Below, one piece after another: positions 1 to 9,434 of a DNA stretch of 33,513 nt (within the stretch, counting starts at the first letter, position 1; every line of letters starts with the position of its first letter). A program made the translations under genes and the position numbers. This stretch comes from Candidatus Cloacimonadota bacterium (GTDB lineage Bacteria; Cloacimonadota; Cloacimonadia; Cloacimonadales; JAIOQZ01), in NCBI GenBank assembly GCA_021108395.1, contig JAIOQZ010000015.1, forward strand, positions 1 through 33,513, in the 5' to 3' direction. The notes beneath the pieces were generated by a model. It searched no databases, was not told where the DNA came from, and saw only the letters and a list, made by a program, of their open reading frames with translations.

Positions 1-9
1 CTAACCCCG

Positions 10-168
10 CTCGCCTTTTGTAAAAGGCGAGACCGAAAACTTTTAACGGATACTACGTATCCTGTGCACAAAAGACATTCTTATGACACAAGGATGTGTT
101 AGCATCCACAAGAGTTTTTGATCAAACTTTTTGCAAAAAGTTTGCATGGTTCAGGGGCGGCGCCCCTG
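10..168 (+). repeat. Structured intergenic repeat, copy R1 (full form)
   Basis: This is an ordered hairpin series that recurs at 28081-28299 and, shortened, at 30462-30538. Stem A pairs 10-19 with 22-31 (CTCGCCTTTT/AAAAGGCGAG). Stem B pairs 48-53 with 57-62 (GGATAC/GTATCC). A short outer stem F pairs 63-66 with 87-90 (TGTG/CACA). Stem C pairs 92-97 with 102-107 (GGATGT/GCATCC, one wobble). Stem D pairs 123-132 with 135-144 (CAAACTTTTT/AAAAAGTTTG). Stem E pairs 152-158 with 162-168 (CAGGGGC/GCCCCTG). The last stem ends 2 nt before the yifB stop codon on the opposite strand, so this copy could also help end yifB transcription. Orientation is assigned from the linkers shared with the other copies, such as AGTTTTTGAT before stem D and GGTTC before stem E. 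Function is unknown. Confidence 0.8.
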
Positions 169-170
169 TC

Positions 171-1709
171 TTACACCCAGAATTTGCGGTCGAGGGAGCG
201 GTATTGCACAGCTTCGCTCACATGCTCGGCGCTGATGTCCTTTTGCGCTGTGAGGTCGGCGATGGTACGTGACACCTTGAGAATGCGGTCGTAGGCGCGA
301 GCCGACAGCCCCAGCTTGTCCATCGCGGTTTTCAGCAGGCTCTGGCCGGTGTCATCCAGGCGGCAATGCTTTCTGATGAGCCTCGGATTCATCTGTGCGT
401 TACGAAAAATCCCATCATCGGCGAAGCGGGTGTGCTGAACCTCGCGGGCAGCGTTCACGCGGGTGCGCACCACGCGGGACGATTCGCCGTCCGGTGCGCC
501 GGAGAGGTCTGCGTAAGCTACGGCCGGCACCTCGACGTGAATGTCTATTCGGTCGAGGAGCGGGCCAGAAACGCGCGCACGGTACGACTGTATCTTGCCA
601 GGCGGGCATATGCAACTGTGCCCCGGCACATCTGCCCCGAACCAGCCGCACGGGCAGGGGTTCATCGAGGCCACGAGCATGAACTCGGCGGGAAATTCGA
701 GGCTGTGCGCGGCGCGGGAGATGGTAACTACGCCGTCTTCGAGCGGCTGACGCAGCACTTCGAGCACCGATTTCTTGAACTCCGGCAGTTCGTCGAGAAA
801 GAGAACGCCGTTGTGAGCCAGCGACACTTCGCCCGGCTTGGGGTAGCTGCCGCCGCCGATGAGCGCCACATCACTGATGGTGTGGTGCGGTGAGCGAAAC
901 GGACGCTCGGTGACGATCCCCTTTCCGCTGCCCAGCACGCCAGACACGGAATGTATCTTGGTGGTTTCGAGCGCCTCGTCCAGAACGAGATCCGGCAGGA
1001 TGGTGGACAGCCTGCGCGCCAACATTGTCTTGCCCGAACCGGGTGGACCCAGCATGAGCAGGTTATGCCCGCCGGCCGCGGCCACCTCGATTGCCCGCTT
1101 CACATGAAATTGCCCCTTAACGTCCAGCATGTCCACCACCGATTCGTTCAGGCTGCTGAACAGGGATTCGCGGTCAACCTGGGTCGGCTCGATGTCGAGA
1201 TGGCCCTCGATAAAGCCGATGGCGTCGTTCAGCGTGGCGACGGGATAGATGGCCACACCCTCGATGACAGCCGCTTCGATGGCGTTTTCGGTTGGCACCA
1301 GCAATCCCTTCACGTTGTCCCGCCGTGCGGCGATTGCGATGGGCAGAATACCTCGGATGGGACGAACCTGTCCGTCGAGCGAAAGCTCGCCCACAAGCGC
1401 GTGAGAGGCCAGCTTGTCGCTGCGAATCTGCTTGCCTGCCGCCAAAATGGCCACGGCGTTTGGCAGGTCGAGGGCGACGGAGTCCTTGCGCAGGTCGGCG
1501 GGCGCCAGGTTGATGGTGTAGTTGTAACTGAGAAACTTGTAGCCGCAGTTGCGGATAGCCGCAGTCACGCGGTCACGGCTTTCTTTCACTGTGTTTGACG
1601 GCAGCCCGACAATGCTGAATTTGGCCAATCCACCCTTGATGTCCGCCTCGACGGTAATCTGGTGGGCGTCTATGCCGTTGACGGCGTATGAGATGGTCTT
1701 GTCAAACAT
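171..1709 (-). CDS. yifB: YifB/ComM-family Mg-chelatase-like AAA+ ATPase
   Basis: The 512-residue product has the usual length and layout of the YifB/ComM family. An N-terminal ChlI-type domain with a Lon-protease-like fold is followed by an AAA+ module and a C-terminal Mg-chelatase-like domain. Walker A is GPPGSGKT at residues 221-228 and Walker B is LFLDE near 303-307. A cysteine cluster typical of the family lies at about 352-368 (NPCPCG and CICPPG). In naturally transformable bacteria ComM is a hexameric helicase that promotes branch migration during integration of incoming DNA. In other bacteria the role is less clear. The start codon lies inside the 3' end of the macro-domain gene (8-nt overlap), so the two are probably co-transcribed. 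Repeat R1 lies directly downstream. The family call is firm; a role in transformation here is inference. Confidence 0.93.
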   Translation of the reverse strand: MFDKTISYAVNGIDAHQITVEADIKGGLAKFSIVGLPSNTVKESRDRVTAAIRNCGYKFLSYNYTINLAPADLRKDSVALDLPNAVAILAAGKQIRSDKLASHALVGELSLDGQVRPIRGILPIAIAARRDNVKGLLVPTENAIEAAVIEGVAIYPVATLNDAIGFIEGHLDIEPTQVDRESLFSSLNESVVDMLDVKGQFHVKRAIEVAAAGGHNLLMLGPPGSGKTMLARRLSTILPDLVLDEALETTKIHSVSGVLGSGKGIVTERPFRSPHHTISDVALIGGGSYPKPGEVSLAHNGVLFLDELPEFKKSVLEVLRQPLEDGVVTISRAAHSLEFPAEFMLVASMNPCPCGWFGADVPGHSCICPPGKIQSYRARVSGPLLDRIDIHVEVPAVAYADLSGAPDGESSRVVRTRVNAAREVQHTRFADDGIFRNAQMNPRLIRKHCRLDDTGQSLLKTAMDKLGLSARAYDRILKVSRTIADLTAQKDISAEHVSEAVQYRSLDRKFWV

Positions 1710-2232
1710 CGACTGTCGTCCGTGTTATTTCTCTGTATGCCAGCATGAAAGCATTCAGCGTCTTCAGGTCGAAACAGACCATATACACCTTGAGCAGCGT
1801 TGTGTCGGTGGCCAGGAAGTCCTGCATGGTGCGCATGGCGATGCCGGCGGCGCGCAAGAGCGGAAAACGGTATGCCCCTGTGGAGATGGAGGGGAAGGCA
1901 ATCGACCTGAAGTGGCGTTTTACGGCCAGTTCGAGGCAGTTGCGGTAACACGAGGCCAGCAGGTCGTCCTCACCCAGGTTGCCGCCTCGCCAGATGGGGC
2001 CGACGGTGTGGATAACGAACCGCGACGCCAGCTTGAACCCCGGAGACACCTTGGCCTGCCCGGTGCGGCACCCGCCCATTTTGCGGCAAAACTCGACAAG
2101 CTCCTTTCCGGCTGCGGCGTGAATGGCGCCATCCACCCCGCCACCGCCCAGCAGCGTTCTGTTGGCGGCGTTCACGATTGCATCCACCGGCAGGCTGGTG
2201 ATGTCAGCCTGAATAATCTCGACTCGCTTCAT
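1702..2232 (-). CDS. Macro-domain protein (O-acetyl-ADP-ribose deacetylase-like)
   Basis: This 176-residue protein is a single macro domain of the YmdB/MacroD type. It shows the conserved NAAN at residues 21-24, the glycine-rich ADP-ribose loop GGGGVDGAIH at 29-38, and the later STGAYRFP segment that contacts the distal ribose. Family members bind ADP-ribose and hydrolyse O-acetyl-ADP-ribose or mono-ADP-ribosyl esters in the cytoplasm. The start is supported by a strong Shine-Dalgarno sequence (AGGAGGTG) immediately upstream. The stop overlaps the yifB start by 8 nt, and dinG ends 66 nt upstream on the same strand. The substrate in this organism cannot be read from sequence. Confidence 0.92.
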   Translation of the reverse strand: MKRVEIIQADITSLPVDAIVNAANRTLLGGGGVDGAIHAAAGKELVEFCRKMGGCRTGQAKVSPGFKLASRFVIHTVGPIWRGGNLGEDDLLASCYRNCLELAVKRHFRSIAFPSISTGAYRFPLLRAAGIAMRTMQDFLATDTTLLKVYMVCFDLKTLNAFMLAYREITRTTVDV

Positions 2233-2298
2233 CTCACCTCCTCAGGGCGAATCCAACTTGCATAATTCATGCGGGCAAGACAAGGGAATAATATCGCG

Positions 2299-5121
2299 CT
2301 ATAATGAGCGAAAGAAAGCGGTGACAATATCGAGCAGCTCGATGGGGTCTTGTGTGGCGCGCCAGGGTGTCGGCGAAATCTCGTTGAAATAGTGGCCATA
2401 TGACTTGGTGAGCACACGGCGGTCGAGGATGAGGATGACCCCGCGGTCACTGCGGGAGCGGATGAGCCGCCCCACCCCCTGCCGGAAGCGCAGCAGCGCC
2501 GTAGGAAGCTGATAGTGTTGAAACGGATTCAGCCCCTGCCGCTTCAGGCGCTCGATGTGAGCCTCGACTATCGGCTCGCTGGGTACCTGGAAGGGCAGCT
2601 TGTACAGCGCCAGCATCGACAGCGCCGCGCCGCGTACGTCCACGCCTTCCCAGAAGCTGCTGGTGCCAAGCAGCACCGACGAGTCGTGGCGGCGAAACTG
2701 ATTCAGCAGTGAGGTGCGGCCTGTTCCGCGTCGCTGTGCCAGCAGCATGATGTCCTGCTCATAGAGCGGCTGTGCAAGGAAGTCTGCGGCGTTTTGCAGG
2801 TCGCGGTGAGAGGTGAATAACACCAGGCTGCCCGTGCGGGTTTGCCCAATGAGATCGCGCAGTACCGCCAGCGCCTGCGGACGGAAAAAGTCGTCCTTGG
2901 GATCGGGCAGAAAGCCGGCCACCAATACGCGGCACTGCTTCGTGTAATCAAAGGGCGAAGGCACGACAAGCTCGCGGCGATTTTCCTGGCGATCAAGACC
3001 TACGCGGTGCGCGAAATATTTGAACACGCCGCGCAGAGCCAGCGTAGCCGATGTGCACACCAGCGTTTCGAGCCGGTCATAGAGGCGCTCGTTCAGAATC
3101 TCGTCGATGTTGAGCGGGGCGGCGTGAAGCATGCCGTTGGGCGCGTCCTGCTCGGCGTTGAAGGAACTGAGCCAGTAGGCGTGGTCATCGAAGTCGGGTT
3201 GCAGAAACGGTTCGAGCGAGACGCGGAATTCGCCGCAGCGCTGCACTGTGCCATCCAGCCGGTTCAGATGGGCGTCTTGCTCGCCAAAAAGCTGTGCACT
3301 GGTGGTGGCCAGGGATTCACGCAGGTTGATGAGGCGGCGCTCGAGTTCGGCAAACATCGCGGCGGCTGCCTCCAGCCCTGGTTGCAGGAAAGCGTGAGTG
3401 GCCATGTCGCGCAGGCGCAGCTTGCCATAGCTGCCCTCGCGCTCGCACACGCTGCCGGCGTTCACAAACAGCCCCTTCAGCTCGAAGCCGCCATCCTCGA
3501 TCAGATGCTCGATAGCCTCGGTGGCGTGTTGAAGCGTCTGCTTTTTGTCATCGGGAATGCCGCTCTTTGCCACCGCCGCCTTGAACAGCGGCAGCGTGCC
3601 GCCCTGCCAGCGACTTCGCGCTGAACTGAGCTGCCCGAAAAACACGTTGATGTCCGTCCAGGAAAGCGTGATGCCGAGGTGGTGTGAAGCGGCGTCTGAC
3701 AGATTGTGCGCCTCGTCGATGACCAAGCGCTTATAGTCGCCCAGCGTGGTGTTTCCGCCCATCACATCGGTCAGCAGCAGACTGTGGTTCACGATGACGA
3801 TGTGGGCGTCTTCGCTACGGCGGCGCACGTCCATGAGCCAGCAACGCTTGAAGTGGCTGCAACGTTTGCCCATGCAAAAGTGGCGGTCGGCGGCCAGGCG
3901 CTTCCAGAGCGAGGCATACTGTTTGCGCGAGAACGAACTGTTCTCCGAGATGTCGCCGGTGCGGGTTTGCTCTACCCAGACCACGAGCTGCAACAGGCCG
4001 CCCGCTTCCCACGGCGAAACGCCACGCTGCGGGGTCAGCTCGCTCCACTTGCGCGGACAGACGTAGTTGTCGCGGCCCTTCAGCAGCACGGCGTGAAAAG
4101 GAACGTCCACTGCGTCGCGGATGGCCGGCAGGTCTTTGTGAAACAGTTGTTCCTGCAAGTTTTTAGTGTTGGTGCTCACCACCACCCGCGTCTGCGTGCG
4201 CTCGGCGAACTGTATGGCCGGCACGAGATAGGCCAGCGATTTGCCAACCCCAGTGCCCGCTTCCACCAGAAGGCATTCACCGGTGTGCAGCGCCTGCTCG
4301 ACGGCACTGGCCATTTCCACCTGGCCCTGGCGATACTCGTAGCCCTCGAAGTGGCCGGCGAACAGCCCGCCGTCGCCAAAGACCGCCTCGAGCGGATAGA
4401 CCTTGCCCGAGGGCACATCGTGCTCGATGGCGTTGGCGGGGGCGAACTCGCGGGCGGTGGGTTGTTTGACAAGCAGCGCGTGGCGGCGCTGGTGGTCGGT
4501 GACACGTTCGAGCAGCCAGGCCAGCTCCGATTTGTCTGATGAGAGGGCTGCCAGCTCGAGCAGGCGGACGTTGACTGCCAACGGCACATGGTCGTGCATG
4601 TGCGCCAGCAAGTACAGCAGCACATGGCCGGTGGCCTCGGCGTCATCGATGGCGCGGTGCGCCCGCAGGATTTCGACGCCACACGCCGCGGCGACTGTCT
4701 CGAGCTTGTGATTGTCGATAAACGGTTGAAATATGCGGCTCAGGGTGAGGGTGTCGAGTGTGCGGAAGGCGCGGGGCGCAAGGTTCAATCGCACCCGCAC
4801 CTCATCGTGAAAGCCGATGTCGAAGGGGGTGTTGTGGCCCACCACCAGCGACTCGCCGAGGAATTCGTCCAGCTCGCGCATGGCTGTGGCCGGGGGCTTG
4901 CCGCCAGCTAACTCGGCGTCGGTAATGCCGGTGAGCTGCTTGATGAACGCCGGCACCGGGCCGGACGGATGCACGAAGCAGTTGAAGCGTTTACTGACTT
5001 CACCGTTCTCGAAGCGCACCGCGGCAATCTCGATGATCTCGTCCCGCATGGCGTCGAGGCCGGTGGTTTCGAGATCGAAGGCGATGAAATCGAGCAGTGG
5101 CGCGCTACCTTTCAACCTCAT
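2299..5121 (-). CDS. dinG: DinG-type ATP-dependent helicase with N-terminal DnaQ-like exonuclease
   Basis: This 940-residue fusion has an N-terminal DEDDh 3'-5' exonuclease domain at about 10-175. D16 and E18 lie in FDLETTG, D101 in HNTPFD, and the HxxxD motif is at 155-159. A superfamily 2 DinG/XPD-like helicase follows, with Walker A AGTGVGKS at 288-295, DEAH at 469-472 and a late GVGRLIRS motif VI. Four cysteines between Walker A and DEAH (355, 416, 421, 427) fit the XPD/DinG [4Fe-4S] cluster. Exonuclease-DinG fusions are known in Firmicutes, although those often lack the cluster cysteines. The likely role is unwinding and trimming of damaged or structured DNA and R-loops. The start overlaps the 3' end of the upstream activator gene by 17 nt, implying one transcript. 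Confidence 0.93.
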   Translation of the reverse strand: MRLKGSAPLLDFIAFDLETTGLDAMRDEIIEIAAVRFENGEVSKRFNCFVHPSGPVPAFIKQLTGITDAELAGGKPPATAMRELDEFLGESLVVGHNTPFDIGFHDEVRVRLNLAPRAFRTLDTLTLSRIFQPFIDNHKLETVAAACGVEILRAHRAIDDAEATGHVLLYLLAHMHDHVPLAVNVRLLELAALSSDKSELAWLLERVTDHQRRHALLVKQPTAREFAPANAIEHDVPSGKVYPLEAVFGDGGLFAGHFEGYEYRQGQVEMASAVEQALHTGECLLVEAGTGVGKSLAYLVPAIQFAERTQTRVVVSTNTKNLQEQLFHKDLPAIRDAVDVPFHAVLLKGRDNYVCPRKWSELTPQRGVSPWEAGGLLQLVVWVEQTRTGDISENSSFSRKQYASLWKRLAADRHFCMGKRCSHFKRCWLMDVRRRSEDAHIVIVNHSLLLTDVMGGNTTLGDYKRLVIDEAHNLSDAASHHLGITLSWTDINVFFGQLSSARSRWQGGTLPLFKAAVAKSGIPDDKKQTLQHATEAIEHLIEDGGFELKGLFVNAGSVCEREGSYGKLRLRDMATHAFLQPGLEAAAAMFAELERRLINLRESLATTSAQLFGEQDAHLNRLDGTVQRCGEFRVSLEPFLQPDFDDHAYWLSSFNAEQDAPNGMLHAAPLNIDEILNERLYDRLETLVCTSATLALRGVFKYFAHRVGLDRQENRRELVVPSPFDYTKQCRVLVAGFLPDPKDDFFRPQALAVLRDLIGQTRTGSLVLFTSHRDLQNAADFLAQPLYEQDIMLLAQRRGTGRTSLLNQFRRHDSSVLLGTSSFWEGVDVRGAALSMLALYKLPFQVPSEPIVEAHIERLKRQGLNPFQHYQLPTALLRFRQGVGRLIRSRSDRGVILILDRRVLTKSYGHYFNEISPTPWRATQDPIELLDIVTAFFRSL

Positions 5122-8100
5122 ACCGCTTCATCTTCTTAATGAGTCCCTGGCGCGACAGGCCGAGGTCTTTGGCGGCCTGGGTTTGGTTCCAGCCGCGGCT
5201 TTCCAGCGATTTGAGGATCATCTTCTTCTCGAGGCTCTCGACAGCCTCTTTGAGGGCAACCTTGTCCAGCAGATCAATCGTCTCGGCGTTGTCGGCGTAT
5301 TTGAACACCTCCTCCGAGAGATCGCCCGGCTTGATGAACGACTCGTTCTCGGCCAGAGTCACCGCCCGCTCTATCTCGTTTTCGAGCTGACGAATGTTGC
5401 CCGGCCAGTCGCAATTGCTCATATACTTCATCGCCTCGTCGGTAATGCCCAGCACATTCTTGCTCATCTTCTTGTTGTACTTGTCGAGGAAGTGGATGGC
5501 CAGCAGCGGGACATCGCTCTTGCGCTCCTTGAGGGAGGGAATCGAAATCTTGATGACGTTCAGGCGATAGTAGAGGTCGAGGCGGAATTCGCCATTATTC
5601 ACTCTCTCCTGCAACGACACGTTGGTGGCGCAGATAACGCGCACATCCACCTTCGTGGTCTTGGTCGAGCCAACTCGCTTCAGCTCGCCTTCCTGAAGGA
5701 AACGCAACAGCTTTGCCTGGGTCGAGAGCGTGATGTCGGCAATCTCGTCGAGGAAGAAGGTGCCGCCGTCAGCGATCTCGAAGAGGCCCTTTTTGTCATA
5801 GACCGCGCCGGTAAAGCTGCCTTTCACATGGCCGAACAGTTCGCTTTCGAGCAGTGTTTCGGGCAAGGCGCCACAATACTGCGCCACGAACTTCTTGTTG
5901 CGCCGGTTGCTGGTGTAGTGGATAGCGCGGGCGATGAGCTCTTTGCCGGTTCCGCTGGGGCCTTCCAGCAGCACGGTGGTTGGCGTGTTCTTTATCTTCT
6001 CGATGACATTGAAGATTTCCTGAATGCGCTCGCTCTTGCCAATGATGTTAGTGAAGCTCTGGCTGGCATTGAGCTCCTCACGAATGATGGCATGGCTGCG
6101 GGTGAGGTTCGAGTGACGGATGTTTTCGAGAATGACCACGATCTGGTTGCACAACGCGCTCATCAGGTTATACATCTTCTCGGTGAAGTAGTGGCTGCCG
6201 TGTTTGCTGAACAGCAAGATAACGCCCAGATTGTTGCCGCGAATCATCAGCGGGAAGCAGATGATGTTGTTGAACTGCGGCGCCGAGTGCGGCTGCTTGA
6301 TGTTCAAGCCCTCGCCTTTGATAAACGCATCCTGGATGTACTCCATGAGGATGTCGTAGTCGGCTTCCTCGCTGGTGAAGTGATTGAACACCTGGTACTC
6401 CCAGCCCTCTGGAACGCTACGGCTGTTGTAAAGGCAGATGATGCCGCCGTCGGCTTCGCTCAGCTCCACCAGGTTATCCAGCGCCGTGTCGATGAGAACG
6501 TCGAAATCGGAAATGGTGTTGAGGCTTTGGGTAATCTCGTAGAACTTGGTGAGCAGCGACTCCTGGCTGCGGCTCTCTTTCAGCTCTATCGCGTGTTCCT
6601 TCATAATCTTCTGGATGAGGATGTCGTTTTTTTCGAGGAACTTGATCGCATCGAAGTCCTTGATAATCTTCTTGTTGTTCTGCAATATTTGCAGCGCCTG
6701 CTCCCACTCCTGCTTGTCGAAGAGGATATGGGCGTATTCGTAGTTAGCCTGGGCCAGCTCGAAGTTGTTCTTGGTTTCCACGAATATCTCGATGGCGCGC
6801 TCAAGCGACTTCTGACACTTCTCACGGTCGTTCTTTTCCAGCAGAGCCTTGAGAAAATAGGCGTTGCCCACCTCGAACTTGCTGTTTAGCTCCTCGGCCA
6901 TCTTGATAGCCTGGTCGAGGTAGTAGCTGGCGCTCTCGTAGTTGCGCGTCTGAATGAAGTAGTAAGCCTGCTTCTGACAGGCCTCGATCATCAGCTTGTC
7001 CTTGGCGTTGATGCTCTTGAAGAAGTCGTAGCTCTCGACCAGATAGGCATAGGCCTTGCCAAAGTTATGCAGGTGGGTGAGCACGCTGCCGAGGTTGCCG
7101 TACAGCTCGGCCTTCAGTATCTCGTCCTGCACGTCGGGCAGAATCTCGAGGCCTTTGAAGTAGAGATCATACGCGAGGTTATATTCGCCTCGCTTCTCGA
7201 AAAGCTCGCCAAGATTGTTATAGCTCGTGCACAACCCCTCGAGAAAGTTGTTCTCTTTGCTGCGCTCGATGGCACGCTCATAGTGCTCGATGGCGCGAGT
7301 CCACTTTCCGCTCTTGAAGTACAGCGCCCCCAGGTTGTTCAGCGCGGCAATGATGCTGCGGTAGAGGTTGAAGTTGATGGCCGTCTGCAACGATTGCTTG
7401 AAGGCTTTGTCCGCTTCCTCATACTCGGCGTTGTCCATGTAGGTGACACCGATATTGTTATAGATATTTGTAATGTTGTAGCGGTCGGAGAGCAGTTTTT
7501 GGATGTGAAGCGCTTCGTAGAGGTAGTTGAGCGATTTCTTGTAATCGCCCCTATCCTCCAGCAAGCCGCCCAGATTGTTGTAACAAACCGATATCCCGTT
7601 GAGATTGAAACGCTGTTGCTCGAGCTTGAGGCTCCTGGTATATAGCTCTTCGGTCTTGTCCCACTCACCCTGAAACATGGCCAATACGCCCAGATTGTTG
7701 TAAATGGCGGCCAGCCCCTCGGAGTCGTTGGCGCGACGGAAAAGCTGCTCGGCCTCACGGAACACCGCCTCGGCGTTCTCGAACTGGTTCGAGAAGTAAT
7801 AGACCTTGCCCTTGATCTTCTTGCACAGGCCCTGTATTTGACCGCGAACCATCTCATCCTTGATCTTGACTGAGACTTCCATAGCGCTTTCGAGATAGGT
7901 GAAGGCGTCGTCGAAGTGTTCGAGGTCGGTGATGATGTCGGCCTGAAGCATAAGCAACCGACAGCGCCAATAGTCATCCTTGGCATTGGGCTCGTATTTC
8001 TTGATAACCTCCAGAGCGAACGCGGAGGAATTGATGGAAAAGAGGCTTTCCGCAAGCTGAAAAACCACTTCTTCTGCTGGGAATTGGTGCGTGGTGCACA

Positions 8101-9391
8101 GACGCAACGCCTGACGGAAGTTCTCTGCCGAGGCCTCGATATTATTGAGACACTTGTTCGTGATGCCCAGTTCCATCAGCAGTTTCACCTGCTGATCTGG
8201 CTTGTCGGTTTTTTCGAGAAGCACATTGTCGAGGGTGCGCAAAGTCTCGTGGTCGTTCAGCAACATGAGGTATTGCACCGTAGGCGTGATTAACTTGAGA
8301 TGCAGGTCGTTGACGATAAATTGGTAGTATGACTGGCCGAAAGGGGTGATTCCCAGCGGCTCGGCGGCTTTCTTCAGGAACTCGCGCACCGTCTTGCGCT
8401 GTTCGTCAGCCGGCCGTTCGAGAAAGTAATTGCGAAAGACGGCGGTCTTGCCGATGACCAGGCGGTCGTTGCGAATCATGACCAGTCCCTCGTCGATCAG
8501 GATATCGAGATCTTTGCCCAGTGGCTTGCCGTCAAACATCTCCTCAATCTGTTCACGGCTGGCGCGCCCATCTATGAGGAACACCAGAACCGCCAACTGA
8601 TGTCGCCGCTGTGTAAGGCCTTCTGTGAAGTCGCGGTAGATGCGCTCGACACTGAGTTTGTCGTCGAGATAGTTGGAGAGATCAAAGTTTCTGCCCTTAT
8701 TGCCTTTACGGGACGATTTACCGTAGAAGCGGTTCAGCAGGCGTTCGATGATGAAAAGATTACCGCCGGTGATATTGAGCAGTACTTCGCTCTGAGTAAT
8801 CAGCTCAGTCTTGTCGGAGTCGAACAGGCTGGTGAGCACCTGGTGAATCTCGTCTGTATCGAGGTATTCCAGCTTGACCTTTTTCGAGAAAAGGAAGGTG
8901 GGCTCTGTGGTGAAGGTGAGAAAGACGATGCGTTTGTCGGTGGCGTACTGCACCAGGTATTCCATGAAAAGCAGCGTGAATTCATCGAGCACATTGCAGT
9001 TGTCCAGCAGCACGATCTGGGAATCGAAGTGTTCTTGCTCGCTGAGCTTTTCGCTGAGAAAGTAGAAGAAATCGTACCTGTTCGTCAGCTTGAATTGCTC
9101 CGAGGAATTCACCAGAGTAGAGTATTGATCATCATCGATACCGGTAAGCAGGCAAACGAGATTGCGCACCTGGTTGAAGCTGAAGATTCTGGGCGCATAC
9201 TCACGGTACTCGATCTTGCGCTCGGCCATCGTCTGTTGCAGACGCTCACAGAGGTAGGATTTGCCCGTTCCGGTAGGGCCAATCACCTCGACAATGCAAC
9301 TGCCGGGCTCCTCGATATGTTCGATAACTGAATCGATGATGTCGGGTTTGACGACGTAGCGCATCAGGACGTCGTTTATCTTTTTGTCCAT
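5105..9391 (-). CDS. Giant sigma-54-dependent activator: NTPase-TPR-GAF-AAA+-Fis HTH
   Basis: The start at 9391 is chosen because AAGGAG lies at correct spacing before it; the frame stays open further upstream without a ribosome site. The 1428-residue product begins with a P-loop NTPase, with GPTGTGKS at 38-45 and a LLDNCN Walker-B-like stretch near 125, resembling STAND/ORC-type sensory ATPases. A long helical region from about 400 to 960 contains many TPR units, with repeated NNLG, YNNLGxL and LExxxDY-type patterns. A GAF-like domain follows at about 980-1110. The sigma-54 AAA+ domain has Walker A GPSGTGKE at 1144-1151, GSFTGA (the sigma-54 contact loop, with Ser for the usual Ala) at 1191-1196, and FFLDEI around 1212-1217. 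A Fis-type helix-turn-helix closes the protein. It should activate RpoN-dependent promoters in response to ligand or partner binding. Targets are unknown. Confidence 0.9.
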   Translation of the reverse strand: MDKKINDVLMRYVVKPDIIDSVIEHIEEPGSCIVEVIGPTGTGKSYLCERLQQTMAERKIEYREYAPRIFSFNQVRNLVCLLTGIDDDQYSTLVNSSEQFKLTNRYDFFYFLSEKLSEQEHFDSQIVLLDNCNVLDEFTLLFMEYLVQYATDKRIVFLTFTTEPTFLFSKKVKLEYLDTDEIHQVLTSLFDSDKTELITQSEVLLNITGGNLFIIERLLNRFYGKSSRKGNKGRNFDLSNYLDDKLSVERIYRDFTEGLTQRRHQLAVLVFLIDGRASREQIEEMFDGKPLGKDLDILIDEGLVMIRNDRLVIGKTAVFRNYFLERPADEQRKTVREFLKKAAEPLGITPFGQSYYQFIVNDLHLKLITPTVQYLMLLNDHETLRTLDNVLLEKTDKPDQQVKLLMELGITNKCLNNIEASAENFRQALRLCTTHQFPAEEVVFQLAESLFSINSSAFALEVIKKYEPNAKDDYWRCRLLMLQADIITDLEHFDDAFTYLESAMEVSVKIKDEMVRGQIQGLCKKIKGKVYYFSNQFENAEAVFREAEQLFRRANDSEGLAAIYNNLGVLAMFQGEWDKTEELYTRSLKLEQQRFNLNGISVCYNNLGGLLEDRGDYKKSLNYLYEALHIQKLLSDRYNITNIYNNIGVTYMDNAEYEEADKAFKQSLQTAINFNLYRSIIAALNNLGALYFKSGKWTRAIEHYERAIERSKENNFLEGLCTSYNNLGELFEKRGEYNLAYDLYFKGLEILPDVQDEILKAELYGNLGSVLTHLHNFGKAYAYLVESYDFFKSINAKDKLMIEACQKQAYYFIQTRNYESASYYLDQAIKMAEELNSKFEVGNAYFLKALLEKNDREKCQKSLERAIEIFVETKNNFELAQANYEYAHILFDKQEWEQALQILQNNKKIIKDFDAIKFLEKNDILIQKIMKEHAIELKESRSQESLLTKFYEITQSLNTISDFDVLIDTALDNLVELSEADGGIICLYNSRSVPEGWEYQVFNHFTSEEADYDILMEYIQDAFIKGEGLNIKQPHSAPQFNNIICFPLMIRGNNLGVILLFSKHGSHYFTEKMYNLMSALCNQIVVILENIRHSNLTRSHAIIREELNASQSFTNIIGKSERIQEIFNVIEKIKNTPTTVLLEGPSGTGKELIARAIHYTSNRRNKKFVAQYCGALPETLLESELFGHVKGSFTGAVYDKKGLFEIADGGTFFLDEIADITLSTQAKLLRFLQEGELKRVGSTKTTKVDVRVICATNVSLQERVNNGEFRLDLYYRLNVIKISIPSLKERKSDVPLLAIHFLDKYNKKMSKNVLGITDEAMKYMSNCDWPGNIRQLENEIERAVTLAENESFIKPGDLSEEVFKYADNAETIDLLDKVALKEAVESLEKKMILKSLESRGWNQTQAAKDLGLSRQGLIKKMKRYEVER

Positions 9392-9434
9392 GCCGTGCTC
9401 CTTGGTCGCAGACAGAATAAAGTGTTGACGCAGG

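Noticed and set aside
10-168. R1 as a simple pair of terminators for yifB
   Set aside because: The same ordered hairpins occur between divergent mazG and sucC, and linkers are conserved beyond what termination needs.
4817-6889. A 690-codon open frame on the plus strand, antisense to the activator and dinG genes
   Set aside because: It mirrors the codon bias of the minus-strand genes, shows no domain motifs and has no ribosome site. The opposite strand encodes clear family proteins.
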